Source: Hydrogenophaga sp. (GTDB taxonomy: Bacteria; Pseudomonadota; Gammaproteobacteria; Burkholderiales; Burkholderiaceae_C). Taken from it: a stretch of DNA of 64,000 bases. Under the pieces are notes generated by a model, which had not been told where the DNA came from, made no database searches, and worked only from the letters and a program-made list of their open reading frames with translations. The DNA lies in assembly GCF_019635465.1 (NCBI RefSeq), contig NZ_JAHBZK010000002.1, positions 1 through 64,000 on the forward strand, given 5' to 3'. Below are positions 55,167-62,052 of this stretch, one piece after another. Within the stretch, counting starts at the first letter, position 1; the number at the start of each line of letters is the position of its first letter. Both the position numbers and the translations under genes were made by a program.

Positions 55167-56101
55167 AGCCGGCGCTGTCCATCATCCTGTTCACCACCAC
55201 CGCTGGCACCGCCCAGGGGCTCATGGTAGTACTGGCAGTGACCACCTTGGCCAACCGGCCGCCTGTTGAGGGGCTGTTGCCCATGCTATGGACGGCCACG
55301 GCCATGCTGATGCTGGCGCTTATTGCCTCTTTCTTCCATCTCGGCCATCCGATGCGCGCCTGGCGCGCGGTACTGATGTGGCGCACCTCCTGGATGTCCA
55401 GGGAGGTCATCGTCCTGCCGGCGTTCATGGCGCTGGCGGGCGGCTGGGCTGTGTGGGCGACGCTGGCGGATCCTCCCACTGCCGCGGCCGCAGCACCGTG
55501 GCTGGCGGCGCTGGTTATTCCGGGTGCCTTGTTGCTGTGGTACTGCACCGCGATGATCTACGCCTGCATCCGGTTCGTGCAGGAATGGGCTCATCCACTC
55601 ACCGTTGTGAACTACACGCTGTTGGGCCTGGCCTCGGGCCTGGTAGCGTCGGGTGCGCTGTGTGCGCTGGCAGGCGACAGCGCATTTGCAGGCAGCGTGA
55701 CGGGCTGGGCCATGGCCACGACGGCACTGGCCTGGTTCACCCGGGGGCTTTCGCTACGCCGCAACGCCCGTCTCAAGCCGAAGTCCACGCCACAGTCCGC
55801 CACGGGCATCCAGGCGGCACGCGTTGTGCAGAAGTCGATGGGCATGACCGGTGGGTCGTTCAACACCCGCGAGTTCTTTCATGGCGCCACTACGCAGGTC
55901 ATGCGCAAAACGCCCCTGGCCTTCCAGGCGCTGGCCTTCGGAATTCCGTTGTTGCTGCTGGGGTGGGCATGGGCCACCAGCTCCCCACCCATCTGGCCTT
56001 TGGCGTTTGCTTCGCAGGCCACAGGGTTGCTGCTCGAGCGCTGGTTCTTTTTTGCGCAGGCACGCCACCCACAGAACATCTACTACCAGGCCGTGTCGTG
56101 A
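55163..56101 (+). CDS. soeC: Sulfite dehydrogenase membrane anchor SoeC (DmsC-like)
   Basis: The 312-residue protein has eight predicted transmembrane segments in the DmsC style, with ASFFHLGHPMRAWRAVLMWRTSWMSREV in the loop after the second. It should pass electrons to the quinone pool. The start is GTG overlapping the soeB stop. C-terminal RWFFFAQARHPQNIYYQAV is typical of DmsC family members. Confidence 0.85.
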   Translation: MKPALSIILFTTTAGTAQGLMVVLAVTTLANRPPVEGLLPMLWTATAMLMLALIASFFHLGHPMRAWRAVLMWRTSWMSREVIVLPAFMALAGGWAVWATLADPPTAAAAAPWLAALVIPGALLLWYCTAMIYACIRFVQEWAHPLTVVNYTLLGLASGLVASGALCALAGDSAFAGSVTGWAMATTALAWFTRGLSLRRNARLKPKSTPQSATGIQAARVVQKSMGMTGGSFNTREFFHGATTQVMRKTPLAFQALAFGIPLLLLGWAWATSSPPIWPLAFASQATGLLLERWFFFAQARHPQNIYYQAVS

Positions 56102-56365
56102 AATCGATGCTGCCGTTCACCCGCTGGCCACCAATTTGACAGCAAAGGGAGGTGTTGCGGGCAGACCTCATCGCGGTTCTCCGCCCTTCAAAGATCAACC
56201 GGGCATTCTTGTGGTTGTTCGTCCGACGGGTTTCCTCTGTGAGTGCTGAAGCGTCGTAGCTCCAGTCTCCCAGATGCCGTGGGGTGAACAGCCGCCACGG
56301 AAGCAATCGATTTTGCGTGTTAGCGAAAGCAGGAATAAGCGTACCGCCAGTTCGGCGCTAACTAT
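56102..56365. other. Intergenic region after soeC
   Basis: No gene or clear terminator is seen in these 264 bases. A short frame follows on from the soeC end but lacks protein character. The sequence just before 56366 has no strong ribosome-binding site. Confidence 0.4.
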
Positions 56366-56725
56366 ATGCAGTTCAAACTGAGCGCTGACCTCCAACCGAC
56401 CGTCCGCCTGCCATTTGAGCCTTGCGAGGCCCAGGCGTTGACCTGGCTGCCGCTGGCAGTGCGCTACAAGCTGGATCAGGCATCGCTCAAGCTGCCGCTC
56501 AAGGACTGGCAGAGGCTGCCGCGCGAGGACCGCGAACGGCTGCTTGCGCTGCCGGCCGGTTCGGCATTTGAGGCACACGCGGTCTCTGCGGGCGCATTTC
56601 ACAAGCCGTCACGGGAGCGGATCCCCAGTACCTTCGTGGACTACGTTTCACGTAAGGTCCGCGAGAAACACGCCCGTACATTGCAAGCTTACCCGGAACA
56701 GTGCGCACAATCCGAGCCTTGCTGA
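56366..56725 (+). CDS. Nitrate reductase-associated family protein
   Basis: The 119-residue protein contains [42 protein letters not shown], the pattern of the small family annotated as nitrate-reductase-associated (Nitr_red_assoc). Its function is unknown. The family link is from pattern memory, and no nitrate reductase genes are in the window. Its end touches the panD relic. Confidence 0.6.
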   Translation: MQFKLSADLQPTVRLPFEPCEAQALTWLPLAVRYKLDQASLKLPLKDWQRLPREDRERLLALPAGSAFEAHAVSAGAFHKPSRERIPSTFVDYVSRKVREKHARTLQAYPEQCAQSEPC

Positions 56726-56730
56726 AGTCG

Positions 56731-56972
56731 ATGATCCAAGGCGTGTCCGTAGCGCATTGCGAGCTTTACTACCAAGGCTCGTTTGCGATCGACCATGATT
56801 TACCCGAGGCCGCCGAGATCCCCGAGAACTAATAAGGCCAGGTTTGGAACTCGATATTGGTCAGCGGTTCGTTACCTATGCGATCCGAGTCCAGTGCGAC
56901 ATCGGCGCTATTTCAGCCAATGGCTATCTGTCGAAGCCGAGCGAACCCTTCGCTCGGCCCACTGCAAACTGA
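56731..56972 (+). pseudogene. panD: Degenerate aspartate 1-decarboxylase (panD) relic
   Basis: One frame reads [34 protein letters not shown] and stops. After a frameshift another reads LDIGQRFVTYAIRVQCDIGAISANGYLSKPSEPFARP and stops. Both match successive parts of PanD (HxELHYEGSCAID; FVTYAI; ISxNG with the self-cleavage region altered). The gene has a frameshift, a stop and no proper C-terminus, so it cannot make active enzyme. The relic may extend to 56701 upstream. Confidence 0.7.
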
Positions 56973-56997
56973 TCTGTTTCAATTTGCCTCGATACCC

Positions 56998-58647
56998 ATG
57001 ACCCGCTGGCAGCGCCTGTTTCCCTTTCTGCAATGGCCGCGCCCGGACGCGGCCCTGCTGCGCGGCGAGGCACTCGCTGGCCTCACGGTGGGCCTGATGG
57101 TGATTCCGCAGGGCGTGGCCTACGCCGCACTGGCGGGCATGCCGCTGATCGCGGGCATCTACGCGGCGCTGCTGCCGGCGCTGATCGCGGTGCTGTTCTC
57201 GGCTTCGCCGCGCCTGTCGGTGGGACCGACGGCACTGACCTGCCTGCTGGTGAGCGCCTCGCTCACGCCGCTGGCCACGCCCGGCAGTGCCGAGTGGGTG
57301 CAACTCGCGGTGTGGCTCGCGCTGCTGTCGGGTGCGTTGCAGGTGCTGCTGGGCGCGGTGCGCTTCGGCTGGCTGCTCAACCTCGTCAACTCGCCGGTGC
57401 TGATGGCCTTCACGCAGGCCGCGGCGGTGCTCATCCTGGCTTCGCAAGTGCCCGCGCTCACGGGCTTTCGCAGCTGGCACGCGGTCGCCGAGGGCTCGGG
57501 CTGGCACGCGCCGGGCCTGGGCTTCGGTCTCGCGGCGCTCGCCGCGCTGGTGGCAGCGCGGCGCCTGCGCCCGGGCCTGCCTTCGGTGCTGGCGGTGGTG
57601 TTGGCCAGCGCGGCCGTCAGCCGCGCCACCGGTTTCGAGGCCTGGGGCGGCGCCGTCATCGGCGCGCTGCCGCAGGGCCTGCCCGCGGCCTATGTGCCCG
57701 CGTGGCCGGGTTGGGATCGTTTCAGCGCGCTGCTGTTGCCCACCTTGATGATCACGTTGGTGAGCTTTCTGGAAACAGCCAGCAGCGCCAAGGTGGACAA
57801 CGGCCGGCGCGGCGTGCGTTGGGACCAGGACCAGGACCTGATCGGCCAGGGTCTGGCCAAGCTGGCTGCCGGCTTCACCGGCGCCATGCCCACCAGTTCG
57901 TCGTTCTCGCGTTCGGCACTCAACCTGTACGCGGGTGCGCGCACCGGCTGGGCCACGGTGTTTTCGGTGGCGGTGGTTCTGATCGCGCTGCTGGTGGCCA
58001 TGCCGCTGCTGCACCACGTGCCGCTGGCGGTGTTGGCGGCCATCGTGGTGCTGCCCATCTGGGGCCTGCTGCAGCCGCGCAGCTTCACGCGGCTGTGGCG
58101 CCTCTCACGCGTGGAGGCGGTGATCGCGGCCAGCACCTTCGCGATCACGCTGGTGGCCGCGCCACGCCTGTATTGGGGCGTGCTGGCGGGCGTGGTGATG
58201 GCGCTGAGCCACTTTCTCTACCTGCGCCTGCACCCGCGCATCATCGAGGTCGGCCTGCACCCCGATGGCAGCCTGCGCGACCGCCACCTGTGGCAACTGC
58301 CGCCACTGGCACCCAAGCTGTACGCGCTGCGCATGGACGCCGCGCTCGACTTCGCCACCGCCAGCGGTTTCGAGCGCGCCATCGCCGAGCACCTGCAGGC
58401 CCACCCCGACACCGAGGGCGTGATGCTGATCGCCCACCCGATCAACTGGATCGACGCCACTGGCGCCGAGGCCTTCGGCAGCGTGCGCGAGCAACTCGAC
58501 GACAGGCGCATCCACCTGCACCTGGTGGGCATCAAGCTGCCGGTGGAGACGGTGTTGCGCGACGCCGGTCATCTTGCTGAAAGTGAGCGATTGCACCTTT
58601 ACCGCACCGAGGGTGAGGCCTTGCAGGCCCTGGCGGCGCCGGGCTGA
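56998..58647 (+). CDS. SulP-family anion transporter with STAS domain
   Basis: The 549-residue protein has about 12 membrane segments beginning with the SulP region GEALAGLTVGLMVIPQGVAYAALAGMPLIAGIYAALLPAL. MPTSSSFSRSALN lies in the substrate region, and a C-terminal STAS domain is present (about residues 435-545; GVMLIAHPINWIDATGAEAFGS). Such proteins move sulfate or bicarbonate. Next to soeABC it could export the sulfate produced. GC content is visibly higher than in its neighbours. Confidence 0.9.
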   Translation: MTRWQRLFPFLQWPRPDAALLRGEALAGLTVGLMVIPQGVAYAALAGMPLIAGIYAALLPALIAVLFSASPRLSVGPTALTCLLVSASLTPLATPGSAEWVQLAVWLALLSGALQVLLGAVRFGWLLNLVNSPVLMAFTQAAAVLILASQVPALTGFRSWHAVAEGSGWHAPGLGFGLAALAALVAARRLRPGLPSVLAVVLASAAVSRATGFEAWGGAVIGALPQGLPAAYVPAWPGWDRFSALLLPTLMITLVSFLETASSAKVDNGRRGVRWDQDQDLIGQGLAKLAAGFTGAMPTSSSFSRSALNLYAGARTGWATVFSVAVVLIALLVAMPLLHHVPLAVLAAIVVLPIWGLLQPRSFTRLWRLSRVEAVIAASTFAITLVAAPRLYWGVLAGVVMALSHFLYLRLHPRIIEVGLHPDGSLRDRHLWQLPPLAPKLYALRMDAALDFATASGFERAIAEHLQAHPDTEGVMLIAHPINWIDATGAEAFGSVREQLDDRRIHLHLVGIKLPVETVLRDAGHLAESERLHLYRTEGEALQALAAPG

Positions 58648-58741
58648 CCACTGCAAAGGCTGTCGGCGTTTACTCTGGGAAGCTGCTTCTCTTCAAGCAA
58701 AGTAGTCAACGCAACTAGTAAGTGATAACCGTGGGGGGTAA

Positions 58742-58870
58742 CGGCCACGTTGCGCTCGCGCTCCAAGGAGTTCCTGATCATGCCGCCGGATGCAGCGCAG
58801 GCAATTCAGCTCGCGAAAAGTGTCGTGAAGCACGCGCTGAAAGCGGTGGGTTTCGGGGCAGGTGAACCGC
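58742..58870 (+). pseudogene. Relic of the Lon-like AAA+ ATPase gene
   Basis: The frame reads TLRSRSKEFLIMPPDAAQAIQLAKSVVKHALKAVGFGAGEPP, matching the arginine-finger region of the ATPase encoded at 31456-33108 (TLRSRFREFFIMPPGAEQAIQLARSVVKNALTAAGFGIGEP). Upstream and downstream parts of that gene are missing. The copies differ at many bases, so this is not a recent duplication. Confidence 0.75.
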
Positions 58871-58991
58871 CCCGGATTTCGTGGATGCCGGTTGGTTTAA
58901 GTCAGGCCGCCGCCATGTTAGCTCGTGCCCCAAGTTCGTCTGCCATAGTAGCCCTTTGATGCATCGGGTCGAAATGCAGGCGGGGGGCAGT
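58871..58991. other. Gene-free gap before hipA
   Basis: This short stretch between the ATPase relic and the end of hipA shows no recognisable gene or signal; it is probably degraded mobile DNA. Confidence 0.35.
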
Positions 58992-60263
58992 TCATGAGGC
59001 AGTTCGCGACAAGGAAGTGGCCTCTCGGGTCAGCGCGAAACCGTATTCCCACGCATCCTCAAGCTTGGGCACCAGGTCTTTCGGCATGCGCTCATCGTGT
59101 CTGATGAAGGACAAGGTGGCTGCCATGGCATCCACGGCTTTCAGTATGAATTCGCGCGGTCGATCGACACCACATGCTCGCCGGCCGAAGTCGAGAAGCT
59201 CTTTGGGCAACGGATACGTTCTTGTCCTGTCGCCCTTTCGAAGCTTCAGCGCCATGGTCCGATCCTCGATCTCCTCGCCTGTGCCGAAGCGGGTGTACTT
59301 GTAGATCGAGGTGGTCAGCACGTCGAACATCGGGGCCAGACGGATGTCGGTCTCATTGGAGTACAGGACGCCAAAGTTCTTCAGGTGGGCGTCGCCATTT
59401 CTCACGAGGATGGAGAAGGCGACCTGTTGAAAGAATTTCTCGAGTTCAGGCTGAGGAAGACCCAGCTGATTCCGCAGTAGATCGGCGATCAGCTCGTAGC
59501 TACCGTGATACTTGCGCTCGTCCAGCTTGTTGCGTACCTGCATGCCCAGCAGGGACGGGATGTCCTCGAAGCCCAGGCGTGAGCCGTCGGCACCGATGTC
59601 AAAGCGATCGAGCACCAGCAGGCCACCATCGGCACTGAGGTCAAAGCCTGAGACCTCGATCCCCGCCCGCTTCGCAGCGCTCAGCGCGATGAACTCATTG
59701 GCCGAGAGTCCAGGGTAGTACTCCGGGCCACTCTTCACGATGAGGGTCGGCACCGGAATCGAAGCGCGATCGGGCAGCATGATCTTGGGCTGCACACCGG
59801 AGACGCCGGCGCCACTGGCGAGATAGGCATCCACCAGCTCAGGGAACAGCGCCTGGCTGTTGGTGCTGTTCAGCAGAGTTGCGCGATCGATCGTCGGTCC
59901 GCCCATCCGCGCAGGCGCCCCAGGCAATCGCGCGCTGTTGCGGCCAATGCTGTTGGTACCGACGGCCAGCAGCAGATGCATCTCGGTGATGTTCTGCTTC
60001 GGAAACCGCGCGCGGATCTGCTCGTACAGGTAGCCCTCAGGCAGGTTCATGTCCAGCACAGGGAACATGCCATTGCTCTGGTAGACCGCCGCCTGATCCG
60101 GATTCATGAGCAGGCTGAGCCAGGGGCCGCGGTAGGCGCCGCTCTGATCAGGTTTGTAAGTGAACACAAACTGTGAGGCGCGTGCCAGCAGCCCGGCCGG
60201 CTTGGCCCCGATGTCGATCTCGAGCGCCTTGATGCGCTCGGGCATCTCCAGCTCAGCGCTCAC
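58992..60263 (-). CDS. hipA: HipA-type serine/threonine kinase toxin
   Basis: The 423-residue protein has the HipA fold: GVSGVQPKIML (P-loop-like region, about residue 155), SANEFIALSAAKRAGIEVSGFDL, LLVLDRFDI, the catalytic loop FSILVRNGDAHLKNFGVLY with Asp in NGDAH, and the metal-binding APMFDVLTTSIY. HipA kinases phosphorylate aminoacyl-tRNA synthetases and slow growth. It overlaps hipB by 11 bases and is transcribed from the same promoter. Confidence 0.9.
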   Translation of the reverse strand: MSAELEMPERIKALEIDIGAKPAGLLARASQFVFTYKPDQSGAYRGPWLSLLMNPDQAAVYQSNGMFPVLDMNLPEGYLYEQIRARFPKQNITEMHLLLAVGTNSIGRNSARLPGAPARMGGPTIDRATLLNSTNSQALFPELVDAYLASGAGVSGVQPKIMLPDRASIPVPTLIVKSGPEYYPGLSANEFIALSAAKRAGIEVSGFDLSADGGLLVLDRFDIGADGSRLGFEDIPSLLGMQVRNKLDERKYHGSYELIADLLRNQLGLPQPELEKFFQQVAFSILVRNGDAHLKNFGVLYSNETDIRLAPMFDVLTTSIYKYTRFGTGEEIEDRTMALKLRKGDRTRTYPLPKELLDFGRRACGVDRPREFILKAVDAMAATLSFIRHDERMPKDLVPKLEDAWEYGFALTREATSLSRTAS

Positions 60264-60540
60264 CGGATTCCCCTAGCTCGCGCGCGGCGTACTCCTGCAT
60301 GTCCGTCAGGCTTGGCAAGCCCCTCTTCTCCAGCCGGATCGAGTAACCCATGGCCCGCAGGGCATCAAACAGGGAAGAGACGTAGACGTCATCTCCTTGC
60401 TCCAGGCGATTGAGCACGTCACGGCTGCGGCCGCTGTCTTTGGCCAGCTGCACGGACTTGATGCCCAAGCGCTTTCGCAGGGCGCGAAGTTCGCGACCCA
60501 GGTCGACAGGATTGTTGATTTTGTCCACGATACCAGGCAT
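60253..60540 (-). CDS. hipB: HipB-type XRE antitoxin
   Basis: The 95-residue protein, from ATG 60540 with GGAGG upstream, has a helix-turn-helix at about residues 15-65 (LGRELRALRKRLGIKSVQLAKDSGRSRDVLNRLEQGDDVYVSSLFDALRAMG). A short C-terminal tail follows. It would bind and neutralise HipA and repress the operon at the palindrome at 60562-60579. An ATG at 60552 is an alternative start. Confidence 0.88.
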   Translation of the reverse strand: MPGIVDKINNPVDLGRELRALRKRLGIKSVQLAKDSGRSRDVLNRLEQGDDVYVSSLFDALRAMGYSIRLEKRGLPSLTDMQEYAARELGESGER

Positions 60541-60561
60541 TCTGACCTCCATGGCAAGAAA

Positions 60562-60579
60562 TGTCCATGATTTAGGACG
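60562..60579 (-). promoter_or_regulatory. HipB-type operator
   Basis: TGTCC-N8-GGACG, an inverted repeat with 8 spacer bases, 21 bases upstream of the hipB start. The classic HipB operator is TATCC-N8-GGATA, so spacing and core (TCC-N8-GGA) agree. This supports autoregulation of hipBA. Confidence 0.6.
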
Positions 60580-60807
60580 ACTGACTAGGTTGCGCGAAAC
60601 TGCGGTAAGTCAGGCCGGGCTGGGTAGGGGGCGCAGCTCACGCTGCGGTGCGAGACAGCAAAAACCGGTTTGGTGAATGTGGTGAGGCGGATTCTTTAGG
60701 TGAAAAGGACTAACCGCCATCACCGACAGCCCGTCTCGTGACTTAGTTGGCGAGTCCAGTTTGGTTTGGCTGAGCAAATCGGACATGTTGTATTGAGCAA
60801 TCTTGCT

Positions 60808-62052
60808 ATGCAACCATCCGAGAGTATTGAAGTGACTGCTCACATTGAAAATGAACTCAGCCCTGCCCATGAAGACACCGATCGTCTCAGCCCGCGCGAT
60901 AGCTCGGTGTCGGGCAAGGGTGAGCAACCCAGGCCCCCCCGCACCGTTTTTCGGCAAATCGTTGGCAATCCCTTCCAGTGCGAGTGGGACGCAGGGCCTG
61001 GTGAGCCGCGGTATGTGGAACCGGCGGAAGATGAGTTCGAGGACCACGGGGCGAAGCGGTTCTTTACCCAAGTTCAGTTTCTCGTTCTGAAACGCAGCCC
61101 TGATCTGAAGCATCTGATGCGGATTCGCCCTCGCATTGAGGAGACTCAGCACGGGATTGGGCGGCGATGCGTAGTACTGGTGCTTGATGCCGCTCCTGAC
61201 AGCGAATCGGCGCAACTGGTCCGCTACGTGATCAATGCATTGAAGGTTGAGATGGAGAGGGTGGATGCCACCGCGCCTAAGTTGGAAGGTGGCGCTTCAC
61301 CTGAATCGCGGGGCGACTACGGTGCGTCGGGGGGAGGAGCGCCAGCACTTGTCCTGCAGCAACCTGCAGGGCAGGCTGGGCACGGCGAAGACGTGCCTTG
61401 CGAGATCGAGGGGGCGATGAACTCAAGGATCGTGGTCCAGTCCGCTGAACCGGTCGCCTGTGAGGACCATGCCACAGAGATGAGACTGCATGACCAAGCT
61501 GCAAGCCGAGTCGCTGAACCACAACCCGATCCACTCGCGCATCTCGCCGACTTTGCGCCGGAGATTCAAGCGCAGGTCAAGAAGAAGGCTTCGGCTTTGG
61601 CAAGCATGCTTTCGGGGGATAGGGGTGAGGTCATCCGAATCGATGACGGCAAGAACAATACGCTCTTCGAACTCAACGTTCCTGCAAAGCAGCCAGTTGA
61701 ACCTATCGACGAGCCACTACCTGAGGCGCAGTACCAGTTCCTGGCCATGGATCGACACGGCAGAACCATCAAGTTGGAGACTACAACCAAGCCCGCAAAA
61801 AAACTCAAGGTCGCGTTCGAGGCGGCAAAGTTCCTCGAACCTCTCGAACACGCGTTCCTGCGGCTAAAGGACCTAGGCGGTGGCAGATTCGAGCGCGACC
61901 ACAGCGCTGCAGAGAGGGCAGGATTTCCGCTGATCAATGCCGTCTTGGAAGAGGTTCGAAACGGAAACAAGATCGAGCGATACAAGCTCGCGCGATTCGA
62001 CGTGGTCCGTACTCCGGCGCCTCAACCGGGCGCAGTGTCGAGCACTAGGTAG
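60808..62052 (+). CDS. Hypothetical protein, start uncertain
   Basis: A long open frame ends at 62052. From ATG 60808 it would encode 414 residues; later in-frame ATGs at 61252 and 61417 are possible. The C-terminal 180 residues look genuine (LAHLADFAPEIQAQVKKKASALASMLSGDRGEVIRIDD; YQFLAMDRHGRTIKLETTTKPAKKLKVAFEAAKFLEPLEHAFLRLKDLGGGRFE) with lysine-rich helices, while the first half is less convincing. No family is recognised. It converges with the recombinase gene and overlaps its end by 8 bases. Confidence 0.45.
   Translation: MQPSESIEVTAHIENELSPAHEDTDRLSPRDSSVSGKGEQPRPPRTVFRQIVGNPFQCEWDAGPGEPRYVEPAEDEFEDHGAKRFFTQVQFLVLKRSPDLKHLMRIRPRIEETQHGIGRRCVVLVLDAAPDSESAQLVRYVINALKVEMERVDATAPKLEGGASPESRGDYGASGGGAPALVLQQPAGQAGHGEDVPCEIEGAMNSRIVVQSAEPVACEDHATEMRLHDQAASRVAEPQPDPLAHLADFAPEIQAQVKKKASALASMLSGDRGEVIRIDDGKNNTLFELNVPAKQPVEPIDEPLPEAQYQFLAMDRHGRTIKLETTTKPAKKLKVAFEAAKFLEPLEHAFLRLKDLGGGRFERDHSAAERAGFPLINAVLEEVRNGNKIERYKLARFDVVRTPAPQPGAVSSTR

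Noticed and set aside
60610..61215. Minus-strand frame of 201 codons opposite the hypothetical gene at 60808
   Set aside because: No domain or codon character clearly favours it, and it would run towards hipB without a ribosome-binding site. I kept the plus-strand gene with low confidence, since its 3' half is more protein-like.
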